Assembly (NCBI GenBank): GCA_003131365.1
Contig: PKVB01000228.1
Span: forward strand, 18,288-25,696
Direction: 5' to 3'
Length of the DNA stretch: 7,409 nucleotides
Source: Gemmatimonadota bacterium
GTDB taxonomy: Bacteria; Gemmatimonadota; Gemmatimonadetes; Gemmatimonadales; Gemmatimonadaceae
Position numbers and translations under genes: made by a program. Below, one piece after another: positions 1 through 5,893 of the stretch (position 1 is its first letter; each line of letters begins with the position of its first letter). The notes under the pieces were generated by a model. That model saw only the letters and a program-made list of their open reading frames with translations. It had not been told where the DNA came from and searched no databases.

Positions 1-608
1 AACGAGAACGCCAGCAGCTGGCCTAGGTTGTACTCGAGCTGGCCCATCAGCTCCTTGCGAATGCCAAGGTCGGCGAGAACCAGAACTCCGCGTGTCGTGG
101 CAATCGCGAGGTAGGCGCTGAGCGCCGTGTAGGCAACCAGGAGGAGGCTCGAGACGAGGGTGATCTCGATGTCGAAGATCTTGCCCGCGATTATGCCGCG
201 ATCGGTGTCGATGTCGAAGATCGCCGCCAGCACCGTACGGAGGGATCCGAACAGGCGTGTCGAGAACCAGACGAAGCCAATCGCGCTGTACACTCCGAGC
301 GAGCCGCGCCGCTTGATGACCTCGTCCAGAATCCCCGCTGCTGGCCCCGAGTCCCCCGGCGGGTGCGGTGGAAGAAACTTGTCGACGATGGTGAGGACTT
401 CCGCCGACGTCGTGTCGGGCGACTGGTTGAGCAGATAAACCAGGGCGGTCGCGAGCAGCAGGAAGAACGGGACGGCGGCGAGGAGGATGTTGAACGCGAT
501 CCCGCCCGCCAGAAAAAAAACGTTGTCTTCGCCGCTGTTGTCCCAGACTCGCTTCGCGTAGTCGCGAAGCAGCCAACCGAGCCGGGCCGCGAGCCCGCGC
601 TGCGGCAC
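1..608 (-). CDS. YihY/BrkB-family inner-membrane protein, N-terminal part (cut by window edge)
   Basis: About 202 residues are visible before the window ends; full-length family members are usually about 280-400. The family (YihY, once mis-called ribonuclease BN) consists of polytopic membrane proteins of unsettled function. Features seen: a short cytoplasmic start with the family-like stretch GEDNVFFLAGGIAFN (about 26-40), a hydrophobic segment at about 33-61, a charged, Pro-rich stretch at about 63-100, then SAIGFVWFSTRLFGSLRTVL (about 108-127), where the family has a conserved small/aromatic-rich segment, and a third hydrophobic segment at about 149-172. The chosen start is GTG at 606-608, which shares its G with the TAG stop of the upstream YtxH-like gene (TAGTG). 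This suggests translational coupling, since only a weak purine-rich stretch precedes it. I see no in-frame ATG near this point. Family assignment is fairly secure; the cellular role is unknown. Confidence 0.85.
   Translation of the reverse strand, partial: MPQRGLAARLGWLLRDYAKRVWDNSGEDNVFFLAGGIAFNILLAAVPFFLLLATALVYLLNQSPDTTSAEVLTIVDKFLPPHPPGDSGPAAGILDEVIKRRGSLGVYSAIGFVWFSTRLFGSLRTVLAAIFDIDTDRGIIAGKIFDIEITLVSSLLLVAYTALSAYLAIATTRGVLVLADLGIRKELMGQLEYNLGQLLAFS
551..570. other. Perfect 8-bp inverted repeat inside the 5' part of the YihY-like gene
   Basis: GCTTCGCG and CGCGAAGC flank a 4-base loop. The repeat lies 38-57 nucleotides into the coding sequence of the YihY-like gene and encodes part of its Leu-Arg-Asp-Tyr-Ala-Lys stretch. 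In the mRNA it would make a compact GC-rich hairpin just downstream of the coupled GTG start. It may be chance in GC-rich DNA; a role in slowing early translation is only a possibility. Confidence 0.4.
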
Positions 609-1048
609 TAGCTGTCTTTGTAAGCCGCTTTGCTTTCGGCGATGCGCTGCTCCAGCTCGCCGCGCGCTTCACGAGCCGCGGCCCGCCCGGCGTGGAACGC
701 GTTAGTCACTCGTCGCTTCTTGTCGTCGACGGCGTCGAGTGTCGCCTCGATGCGCTCCCCGACCGTGGCGCGGACTTCGTCGAACTTGTCGGCGACCGTG
801 CCGCTCACATCCGCGACGAAATCCTGGGCCGCATCCTGCGCCCTCCGGGCCCGTCGGGCGATGCCACGGCGAGTCTCCTCGCCGCTCTGCGGAGCGAAAA
901 GGAGCGCTACCCCAGCGCCAAGCGCGAGCCCAATGAGGAGTGGGCCGATTCCAGCTTCGCGTCTTTCGACGATGACGTAAGGTCCGCCATAGTACTGCTC
1001 GTCGTCATCGTACTGCTCGTCGTCATCGTACAGATCGTCCTCGTCCAT
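608..1048 (-). CDS. YtxH-domain membrane protein with acidic N-terminus
   Basis: This is a 146-residue protein. Residues 1-20 are extremely acidic and Tyr-rich, with a duplicated YDDDEQ unit. Residues 33-52 form one glycine-rich hydrophobic membrane segment, followed directly by the YtxH signature LFAPQSGEETRRG (about 50-62). The rest is a long, highly charged, Ala-rich helix that probably forms an amphipathic or coiled-coil structure, with repeated VADV/VRATV-type spacing. YtxH proteins are small stress- or envelope-associated proteins with no defined biochemical activity. The ATG start is supported by a strong ribosome binding site (GGAGGAAGG) 6 nucleotides upstream when measured from the GGAGG core. 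The gene begins 17 bases after the response-regulator stop and ends in a stop overlapping the start of the YihY-like gene, so it is probably co-transcribed with both. Domain call is confident; function is unknown. Confidence 0.88.
   Translation of the reverse strand: MDEDDLYDDDEQYDDDEQYYGGPYVIVERREAGIGPLLIGLALGAGVALLFAPQSGEETRRGIARRARRAQDAAQDFVADVSGTVADKFDEVRATVGERIEATLDAVDDKKRRVTNAFHAGRAAAREARGELEQRIAESKAAYKDS
992..1027 (-). repeat. Perfect 18-bp tandem duplication encoding YDDDEQ twice
   Basis: Two identical 18-base units lie head to tail (992-1009 and 1010-1027), followed by four more matching bases (1028-1031). They sit in frame near the start of the YtxH-like gene and give two copies of Tyr-Asp-Asp-Asp-Glu-Gln. 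A unit length divisible by three means copy-number change by replication slippage would keep the frame. Confidence 0.9.
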
Positions 1049-1050
1049 TC

Positions 1051-1059
1051 CCTTCCTCC
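1051..1059 (-). promoter_or_regulatory. Strong ribosome binding site of the YtxH-like gene
   Basis: On the minus strand this reads GGAGGAAGG, a near-perfect Shine-Dalgarno sequence, with the GGAGG core 6 nucleotides before the ATG at 1046-1048. It is the strongest such site in the window. It suggests that this small protein is translated more efficiently than its operon neighbours. Confidence 0.8.
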
Positions 1060-1065
1060 GATTCG

Positions 1066-2595
1066 TTAACGCTTCTTAGGCTTGGCCTTGCCCGGGCTCC
1101 CCGACGCTTTGACTGGAGGCTTCGCACTTTTTCCGGCTGGTGCCGATGAGTCGGCAGCCTTGGCCACGCGCGGCACACCGTTGGCGGCGCCTCCCGGCCC
1201 TTGGCCGTCAGTGGCCTTCCCATTGAGAAGCGATGCAATCTCCGCGCGAACGTCGGCGGGTGTCATTCCCACCACGGTCGCGGTGCGCGCGTAATCGCCG
1301 TTGGTCGAGGCAAAGGCGCGAAGCACCAGCTGACGACGGGTATCCGCCAGGGTCGCCCCGGGGGGAACCGTGATCGATGCATTGGCCTCCTGACCGCGAC
1401 GGAGATGGCGCGGCATGATGTCGGCCGCCTTGATCTTGTCGCCCCGGGTCATGATCACTGCTCTCTCAACCGCGTTCTTCAGCTCGCGCACGTTGCCCTG
1501 CCAGTTGTGCGAGAGAATCCATTCCCACGCCGCATCGTCGAAGCCCGTCATCGGCTTGCCGTTCTGCTCCGCGAAGCGCACAAGAAACTCGTTCGCGAGC
1601 AACTTGATGTCGCCAACCCGCTCGCGGAGCGGCGGGAGAAAAAGCTCGACCACGGCGAGACGATAGTACAGATCCTCGCGCAGGTCCCCGTCGGCAAGCG
1701 CCTTCTGGAGATCGCGATTGGTCGCGGCGAGGATGCGAATGTCCACTTCGATTTCTTTCTTGCCGCCGAGTCGCCTGATCGTTCGCGACTCGATCGCGCG
1801 AAGGAGCTTCACCTGAATGTCGGGTGGCATTTCCGCCACTTCGTCGAGGAAGATCGTTCCGCCATCAGCCATCTCGAACGCGCCGGGCTTCTCGTTGGTC
1901 GAGCCGGTGAAGGCCCCCTTCTCGTGCCCGAACAGCTCGTTCTCGAGGATGTCCTTGGGAAGCGCCGCGCAGTTGAGGGCGAAGAACGGACCCTTCGCTC
2001 TCTCGCTCTTGGCGTGGATCGCACGCGCGACAAGCTCCTTGCCCGTGCCCGACTCACCGAAGATCAATACGCTCGCGGTCGACGGAGCGACGGCTTCGAT
2101 GATCTGGTAGACGGCGCGCATCTCTTCTGATTGTCCCGTCAGCTCGCCGAAGTGCGTGAGCCCCTCGAGCTTGGACGACAGCTCGCGGTTTTTCTGCTGC
2201 ACGTTGAACTTCTCGAGCGCTTTCGGAATGAGCGCCTTGAGGCGATTCAGCTTGTCGGCAGTGAGCGGCTTCTCGACGTAATCGTACGCGCCCTCGCGCA
2301 TCGCCTGCACCGCCGAATCGACCGTTGCCTGACCAGTGACGATAATGCACTCGGTCGGGATGGCGCGGAGCTGCAGCTCCTTGAGCAGCGCGAGCCCATC
2401 CACTTTCGGCATTTTCAGATCGGCGAGCACGATTCCAAAGGCCTCGGCGCCGAGCTGATCGAGGGCCTTCTGGCCATCGACGGCGACCGCGACCTCGTAT
2501 CCTTCGTCGCGCAAAATGGCGCTCAACCCTTCTGTAATAGAACGGTCGTCGTCCGCGATGAGTACTTTGGCGCGCTTTATCTCAGGCTTTGGAAT
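1066..2595 (-). CDS. NtrC-family sigma-54-dependent response regulator, probable ATT start
   Basis: A 509-residue protein if started at ATT (2593-2595). It activates sigma-54 RNA polymerase after phosphorylation, by family knowledge. Receiver domain about 10-125: acidic cluster D15-D17 after VLIA, phospho-acceptor D59 (LADLKMP), T87 and K109 (EKP). AAA+ domain about 150-390: Walker A GESGTGKE at 180-187, the sigma-54 contact loop as GAFTGS at 227-232 (usual GAFTGA), Walker B GGTIFLDEV at 245-253, and GNVREL near 367-372. A weak Fis-like helix-turn-helix follows at about 428-459, then a Lys/Pro/Ala-rich tail of about 50 residues. The only in-frame ATG/GTG/TTG near the N-terminus is a TTG at 2524-2526, which would remove the first beta strand and the acidic cluster. 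The ATT is preceded by AGAAGGA at 7-base spacing. It overlaps the upstream H-box gene by 14 bases. The target genes are not shown by the sequence. Confidence 0.9.
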   Translation of the reverse strand: MPKPEIKRAKVLIADDDRSITEGLSAILRDEGYEVAVAVDGQKALDQLGAEAFGIVLADLKMPKVDGLALLKELQLRAIPTECIIVTGQATVDSAVQAMREGAYDYVEKPLTADKLNRLKALIPKALEKFNVQQKNRELSSKLEGLTHFGELTGQSEEMRAVYQIIEAVAPSTASVLIFGESGTGKELVARAIHAKSERAKGPFFALNCAALPKDILENELFGHEKGAFTGSTNEKPGAFEMADGGTIFLDEVAEMPPDIQVKLLRAIESRTIRRLGGKKEIEVDIRILAATNRDLQKALADGDLREDLYYRLAVVELFLPPLRERVGDIKLLANEFLVRFAEQNGKPMTGFDDAAWEWILSHNWQGNVRELKNAVERAVIMTRGDKIKAADIMPRHLRRGQEANASITVPPGATLADTRRQLVLRAFASTNGDYARTATVVGMTPADVRAEIASLLNGKATDGQGPGGAANGVPRVAKAADSSAPAGKSAKPPVKASGSPGKAKPKKR

Positions 2596-3034
2596 GGCTT
2601 TTTCCTTCTGGTAAGATGGTTAATATAACGCTCGGGCCGTGCTGCTCGACCCCGACAGCAATGCGGCTCGCCAGACGTTCGATATCGGACAAAACAGCAG
2701 CCGTGGCGTCGCCATAAATCATTAGCTCGATTCGACTTCCAGCGCCATGTCCGGCCGGCACCTTGAGTGTTCCAGCCGCCTGCGCCGCCAGTACCGACCC
2801 CACGAACGCGAGCAGTCCATCGGTCAGCTTGCTTGCCTCCTCCACCTGAGCCGACGCGCGCTCGGCGAACGCTGTCAGCTCTATTGCCGGTCCTTCGCGC
2901 CCAGCCCTGCTGCGCACGACCTCGACATTCACCGCGACGCCACTGAGGGCGTTCCTGAGCTCGTGCCCCGCCCGCCGGATTATCTCACGAACAGCCTCAG
3001 GAGCTTCCTTTGCCTGTCGACGAGCGTCAGTCAC
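2582..3034 (-). CDS. Small histidine-kinase-like H-box protein without recognisable ATPase domain
   Basis: A 150-residue protein. Residues 15-40 contain a HisKA-type H-box, GHELRNAL, with the likely phospho-acceptor H24; residues 50-85 look like the second helix of a dimerisation domain. The remaining 65 residues end in a strand-like stretch (PSVILTILPEG) resembling the last strand of a kinase ATP-binding domain. I see none of the N, G1 or G2 boxes, and the region is too short for a full ATPase domain. Possible roles are a ChpT-like histidine phosphotransferase, a phosphatase or sensor partner, or a decayed kinase. No membrane segment is visible. The GTG start overlaps the aldolase stop by 8 bases, and the 3' end overlaps the response regulator, its obvious candidate partner. 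H-box identity is moderately sure; activity is inference. Confidence 0.75.
   Translation of the reverse strand: MTDARRQAKEAPEAVREIIRRAGHELRNALSGVAVNVEVVRSRAGREGPAIELTAFAERASAQVEEASKLTDGLLAFVGSVLAAQAAGTLKVPAGHGAGSRIELMIYGDATAAVLSDIERLASRIAVGVEQHGPSVILTILPEGKSHSKA
2603..2609 (-). promoter_or_regulatory. Ribosome binding site supporting the ATT start of the response regulator
   Basis: The minus strand reads AGAAGGA, followed by 7 nucleotides and then ATT (2593-2595). The site lies inside the last codons of the upstream H-box gene. Its spacing is ideal for the ATT and far too long (about 76 nucleotides) for the downstream TTG, so it decides the start in favour of the full receiver domain. Confidence 0.6.
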
Positions 3035-4430
3035 TCAGATCCGCGTCATCGGGCGCTGCTTCAACCACAGCGAGATCCGGGTGCGGCTGCGGCTTGTGCT
3101 GCTCGACAGGCTTGACGAAACGATCGACAGTCTCGCGGGTGTTGACCACCGTCAGCTGCGTGAACAGAAAGGTGAACTTCTCATCGTAGGCCTTGGCGAG
3201 ACGGGCTTTCACGTCGGCCGGCAGATCCCAGAACCTCTTCTTGAACGGGCCAATCGCCTTTTTCCGAGTCTTGTAAATGAACTGTTCGTCGGTATCGGTT
3301 GGCTTCCGCTCGTCCTTCGCGTTCACGTGCAGCCACTCGTAGATCTCCTTGCGCAGCGCGTCCGGGATGTTGTCGAACAACATCGTCTGGAAGTTCGTCG
3401 CGAGGTGGATCTCGGCGGTTTCCGTGCGCGGGAAATTGTGGAACGCGGTGTCGGGGAGCGTCGACGCGCCGTGCTGAACCGCGCCGGCCAAGCCGTATTT
3501 CTCGCGCGCGATCTTCGAGAGCTTGGCGAGCGTGTCGAAATCGATCTTGACGTCGGCAATGCTGCCGTCGGCGAGCACGACACCGCCGTGCGTCGTTCCT
3601 GACTGCACGCTGATCTTTGACAGCCCCTCCGTACCGGGCGAGCGCTTCGCGAGCGTCGCGTTGAAGCCGTCCATGTAGGTCACGAGCTCTTCGACGGTCG
3701 AGTTCTCCGTCCCGACTTCGCCGATCTCGCCGCCAATCGAGATGTTCACGCCCGCGGGTTGCAACCCTCTTACCGTCAGCGCTAGCTCGACTCCCTGCTC
3801 GTAGTTCGTCCGCTGCTGTTCGTTGAGAGTTGGCTTCGAAAGATCGACAAGAGTCGAAGTGTCGACATCGATGTTGTAAAAGCCCGCCGCAATCGCTTCG
3901 CGCGCGAGCTGCTTCACGCCATTTACTTCGGTGACGGGATCGACGGCAAACTTCTTGGCGTTGACCTGGAAGTGGTCGCCCTGAATGAAGATCGGCCCAC
4001 GGAACCCTTCGCGCAGCGCTGCCGCCATCATCACGGCTACGTACTCGGACGGCCGCTGATCCGTGTACGCGATCTCCGAGCGCGCTATCTCCAGGATCAG
4101 CGCTCCGACCTTGAGCCTGACGGCGGATCGGAAGATCGAGCGGCCGGTGTCGTACGCCATGCCGCGAATGTTCATGGCGGGAACGGTGAAGCCACCAGTC
4201 AGGCCCCTGCCCCGCGATAGATACAGATCGTGGATCGACGACGGCCGCACGCCCACCGCTTGCCCGATCTCCCAGATCAGCCAGCGCGCGTCCTCTCGGT
4301 CGTCGGGCTCTCCGAATACCGCGGTGTACACCAGCTTGTCCATCGCCGGAGATGCGATCGCGGACTCGTCGTGAACGGTGACTCTGCCGTCGAGGACGGC
4401 TACAGCCTTGTTGAATGGATTGATGAACAT
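3027..4430 (-). CDS. fba: Class II fructose-bisphosphate aldolase, long form
   Basis: A 467-residue zinc-dependent aldolase, expected to interconvert fructose 1,6-bisphosphate with glyceraldehyde 3-phosphate and dihydroxyacetone phosphate in the cytoplasm. Seen: FTVPAMNIRG at 81-90 (start of the barrel, cf. the usual P-A-F-N), catalytic Asp and zinc His as GDHFQV (D152, H153), GGEIGEVG (233-240, E235), a TTHGG motif (H281) and QHGAS (H320), which fit the remaining zinc and phosphate-binding positions. About 75 residues precede the barrel and over 100 follow it, making it clearly longer than FbaA- or GatY-type enzymes (about 285-360). The ATG start has only a weak Shine-Dalgarno sequence. The gene follows pgi after an 85-base gap and overlaps the H-box gene. 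Tagatose-bisphosphate or another ketose-bisphosphate specificity cannot be excluded, but pgi and pyk nearby favour a glycolytic role. Confidence 0.9.
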   Translation of the reverse strand: MFINPFNKAVAVLDGRVTVHDESAIASPAMDKLVYTAVFGEPDDREDARWLIWEIGQAVGVRPSSIHDLYLSRGRGLTGGFTVPAMNIRGMAYDTGRSIFRSAVRLKVGALILEIARSEIAYTDQRPSEYVAVMMAAALREGFRGPIFIQGDHFQVNAKKFAVDPVTEVNGVKQLAREAIAAGFYNIDVDTSTLVDLSKPTLNEQQRTNYEQGVELALTVRGLQPAGVNISIGGEIGEVGTENSTVEELVTYMDGFNATLAKRSPGTEGLSKISVQSGTTHGGVVLADGSIADVKIDFDTLAKLSKIAREKYGLAGAVQHGASTLPDTAFHNFPRTETAEIHLATNFQTMLFDNIPDALRKEIYEWLHVNAKDERKPTDTDEQFIYKTRKKAIGPFKKRFWDLPADVKARLAKAYDEKFTFLFTQLTVVNTRETVDRFVKPVEQHKPQPHPDLAVVEAAPDDADLSD

Positions 4431-4481
4431 GTAGTGAAACTCGTGTGGCTCGGGGGCTCTCGCAAGGTCAACGAAATTTAG

Positions 4482-4509
4482 TGAAGACCACCCGCTAAGG
4501 GCGTCTTCA
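4482..4509. terminator. Hairpin in the pgi-fba gap; terminator-like on the plus strand
   Basis: The 85-base gap between pgi and fba contains a 7-bp perfect outer stem (TGAAGAC with GTCTTCA), a small internal loop, a 3-bp GC inner stem (CCC with GGG) and a 5-base loop. Read on the plus strand it is followed by GTTTTCTT, a fair U-tract. Read in the direction of the genes it is followed only by CTAAATTTC, a poor one. It could attenuate pgi-to-fba read-through, protect the pgi mRNA 3' end, or stop antisense transcription coming from the fba side. The rest of the gap shows no convincing promoter. Confidence 0.5.
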
Positions 4510-4515
4510 GTTTTC

Positions 4516-5892
4516 TTAAACTGTCCAGCGGGGATCGCTCTTTGGAAGCGATTCCCACTCCTTCTTTCCGCTGTCCGCCCCGGGCCGGCCCAAAAGGGCG
4601 TAAGCGAACTGTTTCCCTAGTTCCACGCCCGGCTGATTGAAGGCGTCGATCCCGTACAGCTGCCCGGCGTAAGCCGTCGCGATCTCGAGGAGCATCATCA
4701 GCTGGCCGACGTGCGCCGCATCGACGCGGTCCAGGTGAATAGTCATGTTCGGCCGCTCGCGCCGGGCCAGCGCGCCGGCGGTGGCGCGCTGCTCGATGTC
4801 GATCAGCTCGCTGAGCGAATGTCCTGCCAGATAGCCGAGCTCTTTTACGTCGGAAAAGGCGGCCGGGATTTTCACGTCCGTCGAGCGCTCCTTTACCGCG
4901 ACGAACGTCACAGTCTTGTCGGCCGGCCCTTCCATGAAGAGCTGCACCTGCGCGTGCTGGTCGGTCGCACCGAGCGCCGCCAGCGGCGTGGACCCCACGG
5001 AAGTCCCGTCGGGCCGCTTCTTCCCGAGACTTTCTGCCCAGAGCTGGACGAACCACGCCGCGAAATCACGCAGTGGATCCGAGTACGGCATGAACACGGC
5101 GATCGACTTTTTCAGCTGCGTGTCGGAGAGCCACTGAAGCATCGCGTACACGCCCGCCGGATTCGCCGCGAGGTCCGCCTTGTCGCAGCGGCTGGCCATC
5201 TCGCCGGCGCCCGCCAGCAGTGATTTCACGTCGATGCCGATGAGTGCCGCCGGCAATGTCCCGACCGGAGTCAGCACACTGAACCGACCACCCACGCTCG
5301 GTGGAATGTCGACAGCCGGTACCTTGAGCCGCTCGGCCAATGGCCGCAGCGCACCTTGCTTCGGATCGGTGACGAACACCATCTGCTTCGCGACATCCAG
5401 CTTCGCCGACGAGATTCGATCGTGCACGATGAGGAACTGCGCCATGGTCTCGGCCGTTCCACCGGATTTGGACGTGACGATGAACAGCGTGCGGGCGAGC
5501 TGGAGCCGTCCGAGCAATGCCGCGATCGTCTCGGGATCGACGTTGTCAAGCACGTGAAGGCGCGGGTAGCCGCCGCGCGCCTTGTCATCGAGCATGTTCC
5601 AGCCACTCGGCCGGAGCGCGGTGCGCAGAGCGATTGGGCCGAGCGCGGAGCCGCCGATGCCGAGGATGACTACATCGTCGTACTTGCCACGCGCCGCCGA
5701 CGCGAACGTGGTCACCTGGTCGACCAGCCGCTTGTCGGCTGGCAAATCGACGAAGCCGACCGTGCCGTTGCCTCGCAGTGAATCGAAACCGCGCTTTGCG
5801 TCTGCGAACTGTTTTGCCGCCGCGGCCCACGTCTTCTGGTCGATCCCGCCGGGCGAGATCATCATGTTGGAGTAATCGAGTCTCAGTGTCAT
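4516..5892 (-). CDS. pgi: Glucose-6-phosphate isomerase
   Basis: A 458-residue cytoplasmic enzyme interconverting glucose 6-phosphate and fructose 6-phosphate, in glycolysis and gluconeogenesis. Two sugar-isomerase domains are visible: GIGGSALGP at 78-86, the phosphate-binding SKSGGTAET at 141-149, the signature VGGRFSVLTPVGTLP at 200-214, the likely catalytic Glu in WAESLGK (E287), the ring-opening His in GATDQHAQ (H313) and the C-terminal signature GVELGK with K427. The length fits the compact bacterial form (about 450) rather than the 550-residue E. coli type. The ATG start lies 1 base after the hydrolase stop, with a weak AGG-type ribosome site, so co-translation with the hydrolase is likely. 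It is followed by the hairpin-containing gap before fba. All key residues are present and no frame disruption is seen. Confidence 0.97.
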   Translation of the reverse strand: MTLRLDYSNMMISPGGIDQKTWAAAAKQFADAKRGFDSLRGNGTVGFVDLPADKRLVDQVTTFASAARGKYDDVVILGIGGSALGPIALRTALRPSGWNMLDDKARGGYPRLHVLDNVDPETIAALLGRLQLARTLFIVTSKSGGTAETMAQFLIVHDRISSAKLDVAKQMVFVTDPKQGALRPLAERLKVPAVDIPPSVGGRFSVLTPVGTLPAALIGIDVKSLLAGAGEMASRCDKADLAANPAGVYAMLQWLSDTQLKKSIAVFMPYSDPLRDFAAWFVQLWAESLGKKRPDGTSVGSTPLAALGATDQHAQVQLFMEGPADKTVTFVAVKERSTDVKIPAAFSDVKELGYLAGHSLSELIDIEQRATAGALARRERPNMTIHLDRVDAAHVGQLMMLLEIATAYAGQLYGIDAFNQPGVELGKQFAYALLGRPGADSGKKEWESLPKSDPRWTV

Positions 5893-5893
5893 T

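Noticed and set aside
1201..2130. Long plus-strand open frame (309 residues) opposite the response regulator
   Set aside because: It is antisense to a well-conserved AAA+ gene, its translation shows no domain, and such shadow frames are expected in GC-rich coding DNA.
1066..2526. Response regulator started at TTG 2526
   Set aside because: This start removes the first receiver strand and the acidic residues needed for phosphorylation and has no ribosome site at proper spacing.
4431..4475. Possible fba promoter with TTGACC in the pgi-fba gap
   Set aside because: A -35-like TTGACC is present on the minus strand, but no acceptable -10 element follows at 16-18 bases, and no -24/-12 sigma-54 pattern is visible.
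4768..4791. Perfect 9-bp inverted repeat with 6-base loop inside pgi
   Set aside because: It lies mid-gene in an Ala/Arg-coding stretch where GC-only palindromes arise easily, with no T-tract or positional logic for a regulatory role.
4478..5056. Minus-strand 192-residue open frame overlapping the end of pgi in another frame
   Set aside because: The Arg- and Ala-rich translation has no recognisable motif, while the pgi frame carries catalytic residues throughout this stretch.
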